DNA of 64,000 nucleotides from Marinihelvus sp963695135 (GCA_963695135.1 CAVOGA010000001.1:1178001-1242000); one strand, 5' to 3'. Positions 48,032-57,647 are shown, counted from the first letter of the stretch. Notes: generated by a model not told the origin, from the letters alone. Numbers and translations: made by a program.

Positions 48032-50428
48032 CTAGAAAGCGTAGCGTATGCTGGCCTGCCATTCCCGCTGCCTGGTAAATACCTGCTCAACATAGGCGGC
48101 GGAAGTGTCAAAGGCGGAGTTGCCGGTGGTCAGGATGAGTTCATCGAGCAGGTTACGGACCCCGGCCAGGATCTGCCAGCGCTCGCCCGCCAGGTCCCAG
48201 GCCAGCGCCAGGTTGAGCAAATGATAGGGGTCCTGGCGAATCTGCGGCGAATTCACCGCGTCGTTGAACTGGCTGTCCTGCCATGACCAGTCCAGCCGTG
48301 GCGACAGGGTCCCGCCGTTGGCCAGCTCGTGGGTGTAGATCACGCCGAGGCTTGTGCTCCAGCGCGGCGCATTGACCAGGACGTTGCCCAGGCGAACCCC
48401 GGAAGCCTGCGCGGCATCGGACAATTCATCGTAGCCGGTTTTCAGCAGGGCGCCGTTGAAGCGCAGCGTCCATTGTTCGTTAACCAGCCAGTCCGCTTCC
48501 AGTTCCGCGCCCCGGATGTGCGCCTTGCCCGCATTCACCGTCAAGGGGTTGAAGGACTCCCGGACAATGATTTGCAGGTCATCGTAATTGGCATCAAAAA
48601 TCGCCAGGCTCCAGATCAGCCGTCCGGCCAGGCTGTTGCCCTTGAGACCGAACTCCAGGTTGGCCAGCGTTTCCGGGTCAAAGGTGCTGGGCTTGCCGTC
48701 CTCGGTGGGGCCCACAAAGCGCTGGTCGAAGCCGCCGCTTTTGTAGCCCGTTGAGTAGGTCAGGTAGGCCATGGCGCTGTCGCTGAAGTGCCAGGTGAGG
48801 TCGATGTTGAAGTCCGTGTGGTCAAAATTCGCATCATTGTCCTGGAAAGCCAGGATGCGGGTGCCGGCAGGCAGCGGCCCGGTGGGTCCGAGGTACTGCC
48901 CGGCGAGCAGCGGCCAGGTCGGCGGGAAGAAGCCGGGCACCCCGCCCATGGAGGCGTCGCCCTGGACATATTGATCCGGGGTAAAGGTTTTGCGGTCCTC
49001 GGTATGACGGATGCCCATGGAGAGCGTCAGCTGATCACCGATGTCATGGGCCGCATGGGCAAAAACGGCCCAGGACTGGTTATGGTAGAAGCCGCCGCTG
49101 CGCAGCGCCCCGCCCGGCACGGTCACATCAACCTTGTCGAAACCGTCCTCATCAAAGTAAAACAGGCCGAGCACGCCCTGCAGTGAAGCGCCCGCATCGA
49201 AGCGCAGCTGGAACTCCTGGCTGAGCTGTTCATGCTCGTAGTCGTCCCGGGTCGCAAAAATATTCGCCGGCGTGTTGTCCCCGTCCCTGGATGAGAACAT
49301 ATTCATGGTCCGCCAGCCGCTGGTGGATACCAGGGTGAAGGTGCTGTTGATATCCCAGTTCAGCGTCAGCGCAACGCCCCCGTTGTCCAGCCTGGAAGCG
49401 ACCGGGTAGGTGCCCTCGGAGACGTAGGGGCCCGGCACCGTGTCCGGGTCATAGCAACCCGGCGCGCCAAGCACCGGCACCCCCGGCGGGGGAAAGGAGG
49501 GCGGGCCGCTGCCGGGCGTCGCGTCGAACACCGGGTTGATGTTGACCGCTGCACAGCTCGCCAGGAGGCCGTTGCCAAAGTTGCCAAACGGCTGGCGGTC
49601 GTTAAGGCCCCCGTTGACGACCGGTGCGCCGTTTTCATCAATGACGGTCATGTCGGCCACGAGGAACATTTCCAGGTCGGGTGTGAGCTGCCCGTCGAGG
49701 GCCGCACGAAAGCCCCAGCGGTCGCGGTCGCCGGTTTTGATCCCGTCGGTTACGCGGGTGACATAGCCGTCCTGGAGTTCGCGGTAGAGCGTTGCGTTGG
49801 CGGCATAGTCGGCGTTGATCGCCTGGTTCCAGTTGAAGGTCAGTTCCCGCAGGCTATCGGTGCCGACGCGCAGCTCCAGGGTTCCACCGGTCCAGCCGGT
49901 GTCGGGACGCCGCGTGTGAATACTGATCGCGCCGCCAATGGCGTTTCTTCCGAACAGGGTGCCCTGGGGGCCGCGCAGGATCTCGATGCGCTCCACGTTG
50001 ACCAGGTCAAGCACGTTGCCCGGCGCCCGGGCCAGGTAGATGCCGTCCAGGTAGATTGCCACGCCCGGATCGGTTACCGGGGTGAAATCGGTCTGACCTA
50101 CGCCGCGAATAAAAATCTGTCCAACCGAGCTGGAGCCGGAGGAAGGGGCGGTGGCATCAAATTCAAGGTTGGGCACAATCGTGGTCAATTGGTCCGCACG
50201 GTAAATCTGTTGCAGGCGCAGGTCCGGGCCGGACAGTGCGCTGATGGAAATGGGCACATCCTGGACGCTTTCCTCGCGACGCCGGGCGGTCACAATAACT
50301 TCTTCGATCGCGCCGGCTTCCTCCACCGATGTGGGCGTATCGGTCTCCGCGCCATGCAGGCCGGCGGCTGGCAAGATCAGCAGCAGAGAAAAGATCACGG
50401 AGCGGGCATCAACACGGTGATGTTGCAT
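48032..50428 (-). CDS. TonB-dependent outer-membrane receptor
   Basis: The ~798-residue protein has a signal peptide (VIFSLLLILPAAGLHGAE), a TonB-box-like IEEVIVTARRREES and a plug domain with LRGPQGTLFGRNAIGGAI. A long barrel follows, ending in the C-terminal phenylalanine (WQASIRYAF). It resembles the marine/sphingomonad-type receptors for siderophores or other large ligands; the ligand cannot be told. ATG at 50428 is preferred to an in-frame start 13 codons upstream, because the signal peptide then begins near the N-terminus. ubiE follows within three bases. Confidence 0.88.
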   Translation of the reverse strand: MQHHRVDARSVIFSLLLILPAAGLHGAETDTPTSVEEAGAIEEVIVTARRREESVQDVPISISALSGPDLRLQQIYRADQLTTIVPNLEFDATAPSSGSSSVGQIFIRGVGQTDFTPVTDPGVAIYLDGIYLARAPGNVLDLVNVERIEILRGPQGTLFGRNAIGGAISIHTRRPDTGWTGGTLELRVGTDSLRELTFNWNQAINADYAANATLYRELQDGYVTRVTDGIKTGDRDRWGFRAALDGQLTPDLEMFLVADMTVIDENGAPVVNGGLNDRQPFGNFGNGLLASCAAVNINPVFDATPGSGPPSFPPPGVPVLGAPGCYDPDTVPGPYVSEGTYPVASRLDNGGVALTLNWDINSTFTLVSTSGWRTMNMFSSRDGDNTPANIFATRDDYEHEQLSQEFQLRFDAGASLQGVLGLFYFDEDGFDKVDVTVPGGALRSGGFYHNQSWAVFAHAAHDIGDQLTLSMGIRHTEDRKTFTPDQYVQGDASMGGVPGFFPPTWPLLAGQYLGPTGPLPAGTRILAFQDNDANFDHTDFNIDLTWHFSDSAMAYLTYSTGYKSGGFDQRFVGPTEDGKPSTFDPETLANLEFGLKGNSLAGRLIWSLAIFDANYDDLQIIVRESFNPLTVNAGKAHIRGAELEADWLVNEQWTLRFNGALLKTGYDELSDAAQASGVRLGNVLVNAPRWSTSLGVIYTHELANGGTLSPRLDWSWQDSQFNDAVNSPQIRQDPYHLLNLALAWDLAGERWQILAGVRNLLDELILTTGNSAFDTSAAYVEQVFTRQREWQASIRYAF

Positions 50429-50574
50429 GGTTGTTTTTGTGCTTGTAAACCGGTTTGCGCCTAGCATATCGCAGCGGCGCGGTGCGTGCCTGCGGGAGTA
50501 GGAAAGAGGGTTTACGGTCCGAAGACCGGCGGGATTTGCTTGAACCGTGGCGGCTGCCGGTGCATCCTATCCAA

Positions 50575-50769
50575 ATGCCCGACGTACAACCCCCGCAAGC
50601 GAAATCACCTTGTGTCCAATGCTGCACGCTGGACGAGGCGGGCGTGTGCAAGGGCTGTCACCGCACCAGGAACGAAATCATGTTGTGGACCCGGCTGACC
50701 CTTGAGGGTCAGCTCGAAATTCTCCGCCGCTGCCGGCAGAGGGCCCGGCAGGCGTCAGCCGCCGAGTAG
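50575..50769 (+). CDS. DUF1289 (YdhL-type) small Cys-rich protein
   Basis: The 64-residue product has the DUF1289 Cys motif SPCVQCCTLDEAGVCKGCHRT and RTRNEIMLWTRL, predicted to bind metal. Function is unknown. It is divergent from the TonB-dependent receptor and has its own terminator. Confidence 0.82.
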   Translation: MPDVQPPQAKSPCVQCCTLDEAGVCKGCHRTRNEIMLWTRLTLEGQLEILRRCRQRARQASAAE

Positions 50770-50780
50770 CGCTCCCCGCC

Positions 50781-50801
50781 AAGCCCCCGCCGGGGGTTTT
50801 T
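50781..50801 (+). terminator. Rho-independent terminator of the DUF1289 gene
   Basis: AAGCCCCC and GGGGGTTTTT pair around GCC and end in five T residues, 12 bases after the stop. It also covers the 3' end of the converging LysM gene. Confidence 0.78.
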
Positions 50802-51318
50802 ACTTTGCCGGGATCTTCAGCACCTGGCCGGGCTTGATCAGGTCCGGATTGTCCAGAATGTCCCGGTTTGCCTCGAAAATGGCGTGGTACTTGTTGCCGT
50901 TACCGTAATGGGCCTCCGCAATCTTCCACAGGCTGTCGCCCGGTTTGACCGTGTAGGTTTCCAGTGGCGCATCGGCCTGTTGTTCCGGAGCCGGCTCCGA
51001 CGCAGCGGGTGTTGCTGCAGCCGGCGGTTCAGATTCCGGCTTGGGTTCCGGCGTGACCACTTCGGGCGCACCGACCTTAAGCTGATTGTTGACCGACTTC
51101 ACCTGCGGGATGTCGCCGATCAATTCGCCGATCCGGTCCCGGGTTGCCGCGTCACTGACCTGGCCGGCAACGGTCACTGAACCGTCGGCGCCAAACTTGA
51201 AATCCAGGCCGGAGGGATCGATACCTGCCTCTTTCAGTACCAGGCTGGGCCCCTTGACGGCCTCGGTGCTGTCATTCTTGCCACCCAGCGCGCTCTTGAT
51301 CGAATCGAAGAATCCCAT
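50800..51318 (-). CDS. kbp: BON-LysM domain protein (Kbp/YgaU-like)
   Basis: The 172-residue product starts MGFFDSIKSALGG. It has a BON domain (residues ~30-85, ATRDRIGELIGDIPQVKSVNNQL), a Pro/Ala/Glu-rich linker and a C-terminal LysM domain (YTVKPGDSLWKIAEAHYGNGNKYHAIFEANRDIL). This is the architecture of YgaU/Kbp, a potassium-binding protein of E. coli. No signal peptide is seen, so a cytoplasmic place is likely. Confidence 0.88.
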   Translation of the reverse strand: MGFFDSIKSALGGKNDSTEAVKGPSLVLKEAGIDPSGLDFKFGADGSVTVAGQVSDAATRDRIGELIGDIPQVKSVNNQLKVGAPEVVTPEPKPESEPPAAATPAASEPAPEQQADAPLETYTVKPGDSLWKIAEAHYGNGNKYHAIFEANRDILDNPDLIKPGQVLKIPAK

Positions 51319-51408
51319 GACGTGTTCCTTGCTGTCGGAGTAAGACCCTAATCATATGGCCAGCGCCGCCTTTGCGCCAACCCCGTGATCCTGCGTGTCG
51401 GGTTCCGG

Positions 51409-52890
51409 CTAGCGGCCGACGTAGGGATCCTGGTCCTGGTATATGGGCGTGATACCGAGCCGCGTGAAATCCACCACCGCCGCATCGTAGTCGGCTCGCG
51501 CGATGCGGGTCTGCAGCTCCGCTTCGAGCAGGGTGATCCGGGCATTCGCCGCGGTTTCTTCGCGCAGGTTGACCAGGAAGAAGTCACTCGCCCCGCTTTC
51601 AAAGCGGCGTTTTTCTGAATCCCGCATGGTGTCGGACTGCTGCACATCAATCTCCGCCAGCTGCTGCAGCTGCCTGGCGAAGGCCAGTTCCAGCAGGATA
51701 TTGCGGACCTCGAGCTCTATCTGGTCTTCCCTGAGCTGTTGTTCGTAGGCGGCCGCCTGCAGCTCGGCCTGCGCTGCCGCCAGTCGTCCCCGGGCGCTGC
51801 GCTGTTGCAGGGGCACTGAAAAAGTGAAGCCCACGATCGCATCCGTACCCGGCCGCGACGGGCCGCCGTCGCCGACACTGCCAAAGCCCTGCTTGAGCTC
51901 GACGCCGAAATCCAGGCGGGGCTGCAGTTCGTTTTCCGCCAGCGCGATGTCATTTTGGACCTGGATCATCGTGGTCCTCAGCAGATCAAGCTCCGGCCGC
52001 CGCTCCAGGGCGTTGGCGGTGGCCGCGTCGGGCAGGACCGACGGGTCATTTGCCGGGCCCAGCTGTTGCGGGGAGGGAAGCCGGCTGATGCCGGGTACCA
52101 GCGGGCGGCCGTCGTCACCGCGAAAATAGAAGGACAGGGCGTTGCCCGCCTTCATCAGGTCGCGCCGCGATGCAGTGACCAGCACCTGGCGCCGGGTGAT
52201 GTTCTGCTGGTTCTCCGTGAGAAAGATTTCCGCAACGGCGCCGCGCCTGACCTGTTCGATCAGTCCCACCTGGCGCTCGGTGGCGATGCGCAGCAAATCA
52301 GCATAAACGTTGACCTGTCGGCCAAGCGCAACCCAGCGCCAGTAGGCGATCAGGGCTTGCTGCTGGACGCCGATCTTGGTCAGCAGCACATCGAGTTCGG
52401 CGGCTTCGCGGCGAACCTGCGCATCCTGCAGGCCGATGCGCTCGCTGTCCGTCTGCCGGTTGCGCAACAGGTTGAACAGTGCGCCGACCTTCAGCGTACC
52501 CCCGGTATTCGTGTAGTACTGGTCTTCGTAAGTCGGGAAAGTGCCGTCAGAAATCTCATAGCCGCCGTAGAGTTCTGCGCCCATGCCCGGCAGCCGCTGC
52601 TTTGCACCGCCGCCCAGCGCGGTTCCGTCATAGAACCCGGCAACGCGGCTGAATCCTTCCGCATCAAACACCAGGTCAAAGGCGCCCTCCGCCTCCAGCA
52701 CCCTGCCGGCGGCGCCGCGCAGCTCGGCCAGGCTGGCGAGAATCTTTGGAAAGTGCCGCTCGGAAGACGCCAGGACCTCTGCCGGTAGCAGAGGGTCGTC
52801 AGAAGGCGCCTGTGGTTGCGCGTGCGCCAGGTGCGCCCAGGCCGTCGCCAGCAACGTCACGAGAGCGGCGCGCCACCCCCGGGTCATCAT
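51409..52890 (-). CDS. TolC-family outer-membrane efflux protein
   Basis: The 493-residue product has a signal peptide (ALVTLLATAWAHLAHAQ) and two outer-membrane-efflux repeats rich in coiled coil (RRPELDLLRTTMIQVQNDIALAE, AQAELQAAAYEQQLREDQIELEVRNILLELA). It would form the outer-membrane channel of a tripartite exporter. Its ATG overlaps the stop of the HlyD-like gene by four bases, and the ABC gene lies just before that. Confidence 0.88.
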   Translation of the reverse strand: MMTRGWRAALVTLLATAWAHLAHAQPQAPSDDPLLPAEVLASSERHFPKILASLAELRGAAGRVLEAEGAFDLVFDAEGFSRVAGFYDGTALGGGAKQRLPGMGAELYGGYEISDGTFPTYEDQYYTNTGGTLKVGALFNLLRNRQTDSERIGLQDAQVRREAAELDVLLTKIGVQQQALIAYWRWVALGRQVNVYADLLRIATERQVGLIEQVRRGAVAEIFLTENQQNITRRQVLVTASRRDLMKAGNALSFYFRGDDGRPLVPGISRLPSPQQLGPANDPSVLPDAATANALERRPELDLLRTTMIQVQNDIALAENELQPRLDFGVELKQGFGSVGDGGPSRPGTDAIVGFTFSVPLQQRSARGRLAAAQAELQAAAYEQQLREDQIELEVRNILLELAFARQLQQLAEIDVQQSDTMRDSEKRRFESGASDFFLVNLREETAANARITLLEAELQTRIARADYDAAVVDFTRLGITPIYQDQDPYVGR

Positions 52891-53926
52891 GGCCCGGCCT
52901 GGCCGCTGCCCGCGTCGCCGGTGGGGAGCTGCGGCGGAAAGTTGTTCATTTGGCGCCAGATTTCAAAGCCGACCGGCACCGTATCGAGCAATACCCAGCC
53001 GCGTGCGCTGGAGCCGAAACGCACGAAACGTTCGTCCGGCCAGGGGTGCTCAGCGGTTTCGTCCTCGGTGATCAGGATCCGGAACCGGCCGTTGGCCTGG
53101 GCGGAGGGGTCCACGGCGTACACCGTCGCCGGCAAAGGTGCCCACGGCCAGGTTGGGCCAGCCACTGAACTGGACCATGGGCCAGCCTTCAAACTGCAGG
53201 CGAACCGGCGCCCCGGGCTGAATCAGCGCTACGTCCCGGCCATCGATAAAAAGCTCCACGGCGCGACCCACGTTGTCGGGGACGAAGCTCGCCAGCACAT
53301 CGCCGGCGTTCACGAAGGTCGCCGAGTCACCCGCGTTAAGCTGGGAGATCACGCCGTCCCGCGGTGCCCTTACGATCTGCGAGGATTGGCGCGACAGGTT
53401 CACTTCCATACGGGTCAGCTCAGCCGCCGCCTCCGCCACGCGGGAGCGCAGCTCTTCAACCCGGATCCGCGCCTGTTCGTATTCCCGCTGGGAAGCCAGG
53501 CCCTGATCGAACAGTTCGCGCATGCGGTTCATGTCGATCATGGCGGTCTCCTCCGCGGTTTCCGCCGCATTGAGCTTGGCCAGGACCTGGGCCCGCTCCG
53601 CGTTCAGTCGTTCGATCAACTGGGGATCGTTGTCGACAATCCGCACGATCGGGTCGCCGACCGCAACGTGACTGCCATCGCGAACGTACCACTCCTGAAT
53701 ACGCCCGGGTACCAGCGCGTTGATTTCCTGCAGCCGGTCGTTCGGGTTCAGGGCTGTTACGCCCCCGAAACCGTTGGTGGTCTGTACCCAGGGGGTAAAT
53801 GTGAGAAACAGGGCGACGGCGATCGAGCCGATAACAATGATCAGTCCGATGGACGCGCATCACCCGCGGCACGCGAAGCCGGTGCAGGGTATGAAATTGT
53901 TCGATGTCCTGGGGCTGTAACGGCAT
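52887..53926 (-). CDS. HlyD-family membrane-fusion protein (two frameshifts)
   Basis: This periplasmic adaptor joins the inner-membrane transporter to TolC. The ~345-residue product is read by removing one base near 53858 and one near 53131. The N-terminus MPLQPQDIEQFHTLHRLRVP leads into a membrane helix (LIIVIGSIAVALFLTF), then the first biotinyl-lipoyl half (GRIQEWYVRDGSHVAVGDP). A long coiled coil (AKLNAAETAEETAMIDMNR onward) and the second lipoyl/beta-barrel part (IVRAPRDGVISQLNAGD) follow. The start is 11 bases after the ABC gene stop and the end overlaps tolC. Confidence 0.85.
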
Positions 53927-53936
53927 GTCAGTCTCC

Positions 53937-55693
53937 CTACAGCGCCGGCAACAAGCGGCTGGCCCGTGGTGACTCGCTGTCACCCTCACAGGGTTCGCCA
54001 TCGGTGGCATTGCACATGTCATCGAAGCTCTCAAAAATCCGCTGCTGGCCAAGGTCCAGGTGCAGGAACAGGTCGTACCCGACGTCCCGGTAACGGCTGG
54101 AGAAGTCGATGATCGTGGTCTCTGATTCCTCTTGCAGCCGGTCCAGGGACTCGCGCAGCTGGCGGGTCAGCATGGAGTCGTAAAGCTGGCCCAGTACCAG
54201 GACCTTCGGCTTGGCCAGGATCGCCGCAGCCAGCTTGAGCTGCATGGTCTCGGTGATGGTCAGCGGCCAGCCGGTGGCGGCAACACGCGTGTCCAGGCCG
54301 TCTTCGAGCTGTGCAATCGGCGCTTCCAGTCCAACGGTGCGCAGAATATCCAGGATGCGCCGCGTTGAGACGCCTTCCGTGCTCAGGTTCAGGTATTCAC
54401 GGATGGTCATTTCCGTCGCATTGGGCCGGTCGAGAACGATGACCTCCTGGCGCAGCTCGTGAGCGGGAACGGCCATGATGTCCTGTCCGCCGAGCGAGAC
54501 GAAACCACCGTTGGGGCGTTCGTGCCGCTTGAGCAGGTTGGTTACCGCCCGCTGGATCGCGTGGGTTGTCGCTACCCCCATCACGCGGGCGCCGCTGGGA
54601 ATGCTGAAGGTCAGGTCCAGGGGCTGGCCGCGCGCATCCCCGCGGACCTGGACAAACTCCAGGGAGGCATCCCCGTCCAGGACCAGCGGGTTCGCTGAGC
54701 GGTTCATCCTGCTCAATGTCGTCAAACAGGGAGAGTTCCTCCAGCGCGGCGCACAGTTCGTAAAAGTAGGCCAGGTAGGTGCCGAGCTGGGACAGTCCGA
54801 AGAACACCGCGGACAACACCAGTTCCGCGGCAACCAGCTGACCCAGGGAGAGCTGGCCGTTAATGACCAGCCAGCCGCCGAGGCCCAGCAGGCCGGCGCT
54901 GGCAACCGCGTACAGGGCGATAAAGCAGAGCGTCTGGGCGAAATGATGCCGGAAGTGCTTCTGGTGCTTGTCGATATAGTTCTTGGTAACCTCGTCCGTG
55001 CGCCGCAGGGCCTCGGCAATGTGGTGCTCCGATTTGAAGAAGCCGTTGGATGCGCCCGAGCCCTTCGATCCACGCGGCGGCGGCGTGTTTTTTGTGCGAC
55101 ACTTCCACGGCGCTGCGGATGGCCCGGCCGCCCCAGATCAGCCAGATCAGCCAGATCATCAGGATCACGACCAGGTTAAAGGCCAGGAACAGGGGGTGAT
55201 ACAGCGAGGTCAGGGTGAACCCCACCGCGGCTTGCAGGATGATGGCAAAGCCGCCGACGAGCAGGTTCGGAACGGTTTTCTGGACAATCAGGATGTCGAA
55301 ATAGCGGTTGAACAGGGTGCCCTTGTTGTAGTCCTGGAAAAACGGGTTGAGCGCGTACACGGAACGCAGCGCAATTGATGACACCATGCGCGCGTAGAAG
55401 CGCCGCTGGAACAGGTCCATCAGGTGGATGCGCAGCGCGTTGAGCAGGCCTGCGCCAAGGAGCAGGACAAACAGCGTTCCGGTCAGGACAAACAGCGGCG
55501 TGGTCAGCCCGGTGTGGGCCACCGTGTTGACCAGCATCTGCACGGAAATGGGCAAGCCCAGGGCGAGGATGCTGATGCCTACGCCGTAGACGATCGCCAG
55601 CGTATAGTAGTTACGCTCGGGCCCCAGGATTTTGAAGAAATAGGAGAAGATCTCCCCGAGGGACACGTTCTTGGTCAGTGCTTGGTCGCTCAT
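53937..55693 (-). CDS. ABC exporter-like protein with degenerate ATPase domain (two frameshifts)
   Basis: The ~584-residue product has the shape of a half-size ABC exporter: six membrane helices in residues ~20-320 (AIVYGVGISILALGLPISVQMLVN and others), then a nucleotide-binding-domain-like region. Breaks near 55058 and 54695 are single-base insertions; the joined text AAWIEG-LGASNGFFKSEHH and LSE-NPLVLDGDASLEF reads well. All ATPase motifs are lost in register: the Walker A site reads GVATTHAIQ, the signature reads ITETM, Walker B reads LVLGQLYD, and the switch His is absent (IIDFSSRY). The fold around them is kept. The overall ABC-HlyD-TolC order suggests an export complex without ATP hydrolysis by this subunit. 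Confidence 0.8.
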
Positions 55694-55807
55694 GCTTCCC
55701 TCCGGCGCGAAACCTGATTCTGCTCCCGATTATTTTATCAGTCTGCGAGCCGCAAACCTTATCACCGGATTATGAAGGAATCGTGCAGTAAATGACGTCA
55801 ATTTGCG

Positions 55808-56809
55808 ATGAAACAGATGCTTAGCGCCACCGTCAGCAGGGTGCTCCTGGCGGGCGCGACCGGCTACATCGGACGCGTTGTCGCAGCGGAACTGGTGTCC
55901 CGGGGCTACCAGGTGCTGGCCCTGGTCCGCCCCGGCAGCGGCGCGCAACTGGACGGCTGCCAGGTGCTGGAAGTTGAGCTGACCGACCGGCCGGGATTGA
56001 ACGCCGCCCTGGAAGGCGAGTCCTTTGCGGCAGTGATCTCCTGTATCGCTTCCCGCAGCGGCGTCGCCGCAGATGCATGGCTGGTAGATCATGACGCCAA
56101 CCAGAATCTTCTCGCCCTGGCAAAAGATCACCGGGTGCAGCGTTTCGTGTTGCTCTCGGCAATCTGTGTGCAGAAGCCCCGCCTGGCCTTTCAAAGGGCC
56201 AAGCTGGCCTTCGAGGACGCACTGGCCGGCTCGGGCATCGCCTACAGCATCGTGCGCCCCACGGCATTCTTCAAATCGCTCGCCGGCCAGGTGGAGCGTG
56301 TCCGGCAGGGCAGTCCTTTTCTTATTTTCGGTGACGGGGAGCTCACCCGCTGCAAACCCATCAGCGAAGAGGATCTCGCGCGGTTTATTGTCGATCAGCT
56401 GGATTTGCCAGGGGGGCAATCTGCGGTCCTGCCCATTGGCGGCCCGGGCCCTGCGATATCACTGCGGCAACAGGGCGAAATGATTTTCGAGCTGTTGGAT
56501 AAGCCGCCCCGGTTTCGATCCGTGCCCCCGGGGGTGCTGCGGGGTGCGGCGGCGCTGCTGTCTTTCCTGGGTTTGCTCTCGAAACGGCTGGCGGACAAGG
56601 CGGAGTTGGCCCGGATAGGTCATTACTACGCGACCGAATCCATGCTGGTCTGGGATGAAGAGACCTCGAGTTACCAGGCCGATGCCACGCCCGAGACCGG
56701 GACGGTGACCCTGCGGGAATTCTATGAGCGGGTTCTGGAGCATGGTCTGCAAGGGCAGGAGCTGGGCGCCGCACGGCTGTTTCGCGAAGCCAAAAACAAA
56801 AAACCGTGA
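55808..56809 (+). CDS. bciA: Divinyl (proto)chlorophyllide 8-vinyl reductase BciA
   Basis: BciA reduces the C8 vinyl group of divinyl chlorophyllide intermediates with NADPH. The 333-residue product is an atypical SDR/NmrA-like protein with VLLAGATGYIGRVVAAELV near the N-terminus, LLSAICVQKPRLAFQRAKLAFE and GSGIAYSIVRPTAFFKSLAGQ, a block strongly typical of BciA. LPIGGPGPAISLRQQGEM follows. It is the only rightward photosynthesis gene here, divergent from the ABC gene and convergent on fpr. A TGACGTCA palindrome lies at 55793-55800. Start at 55808 has a poor ribosome site; ATG at 55817 is possible. Confidence 0.9.
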   Translation: MKQMLSATVSRVLLAGATGYIGRVVAAELVSRGYQVLALVRPGSGAQLDGCQVLEVELTDRPGLNAALEGESFAAVISCIASRSGVAADAWLVDHDANQNLLALAKDHRVQRFVLLSAICVQKPRLAFQRAKLAFEDALAGSGIAYSIVRPTAFFKSLAGQVERVRQGSPFLIFGDGELTRCKPISEEDLARFIVDQLDLPGGQSAVLPIGGPGPAISLRQQGEMIFELLDKPPRFRSVPPGVLRGAAALLSFLGLLSKRLADKAELARIGHYYATESMLVWDEETSSYQADATPETGTVTLREFYERVLEHGLQGQELGAARLFREAKNKKP

Positions 56810-56828
56810 GGTCGGGGCCATCACGGTT
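56792..56828 (-). terminator. Rho-independent terminator of the puf-idi-fpr operon
   Basis: On the leftward transcript AACCGTGA and TCACGGTT pair around an 11-base loop and run into TTTTTTGTTTTT. It begins about 40 bases after the fpr stop and overlaps the end of bciA. Confidence 0.82.
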
Positions 56829-56870
56829 GGTCAGCACGGAGTGCTTACTTCGCCCGGATCAGCCCGGCTT

Positions 56871-57647
56871 TCAGTCCACGAAAGCCCTTTCAAAAACATA
56901 GTCGCCGGCCACGCCTTGTTGGGGAGAGGCCTGGAAGCCCAGCTCATCCAGCAGCGCGCGCATGTCCGCCAGCATGGCCGGACTCCCGCACAGCATTGCC
57001 CGGTCCCTGGCGGGGTCCAGGGAATTGAGCCCCAGGTCCCCGAATATCCTGCCGCTGCGAATCAGGTCCGGTATGCGGCCCTGGTTGGTAAATGGCTCGC
57101 GCGTAACGGTTGGGTAATAAAGCAACTGGTTGCTGACCAGTTCGCCCAGGTAGGGATTGGCCGGCAGCTCAGCGGCGATAAAGTCCATGTAGGCAAGGTC
57201 GGACACATGCCGCACACCGTGCACCAGGACGATCTTTTCGAAACGCTCGTAGGTGTCAGGATCGTTGATGATGGACAGGTAGGGCGCCAGGCCGGTGCCG
57301 GTAGCAAACAGGTACAGGTGCTGTCCGTCCCGCAGGTCATCAATCACCAGGGTGCCGACCGGCTTCTGCGACAGGACGACCTGGTCGCCGGCCTGGAGAT
57401 TCTGGAGACGTGAGGTCAAGGCGCCGTCCGGCACCTTGATACTGAAAAATTCGAGGTATTCCTCGTGGTTCGCGCTTGCGATGCTGTAGGCCCGCAGCAG
57501 GGGCTTGCCTTCTACTTCCAGGCCGACCATGACAAAGTGGCCGTTACGGAAGCGGAAACCCGGATCACGCGTCGTGCGAAAGCTGAACAGGCGGTCGTTC
57601 CAGTGATGGACCCAGTTCACCTGCTCTTTGCGCAAAGCACGGCTCAT
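56871..57647 (-). CDS. fpr: Ferredoxin/flavodoxin-NADP+ reductase
   Basis: This FAD enzyme exchanges electrons between NADP(H) and ferredoxin or flavodoxin. The 258-residue product has the FAD motif LRAYSIASANHEEYLEF (RxYS), the NADP segment LFATGTGLAPYLSII, and the C-terminal GSPAMLADMRALL. The end, YVFERAFVD, resembles the C-terminal extension of proteobacterial subclass enzymes. The ATG at 57647 overlaps the idi stop (ATGA), so it is translated with the puf operon. Confidence 0.92.
   Translation of the reverse strand: MSRALRKEQVNWVHHWNDRLFSFRTTRDPGFRFRNGHFVMVGLEVEGKPLLRAYSIASANHEEYLEFFSIKVPDGALTSRLQNLQAGDQVVLSQKPVGTLVIDDLRDGQHLYLFATGTGLAPYLSIINDPDTYERFEKIVLVHGVRHVSDLAYMDFIAAELPANPYLGELVSNQLLYYPTVTREPFTNQGRIPDLIRSGRIFGDLGLNSLDPARDRAMLCGSPAMLADMRALLDELGFQASPQQGVAGDYVFERAFVD

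Noticed and set aside
50429..50574. Possible cobalamin riboswitch upstream of the TonB-dependent receptor, since BchE needs B12
   Set aside because: I could not find the B12-box consensus or the expected pairings in the 146 bases between the two divergent genes.
55793..55800. TGACGTCA as a defined operator for bciA
   Set aside because: An 8-bp palindrome alone is too short to assign to any regulator; kept only as a note.
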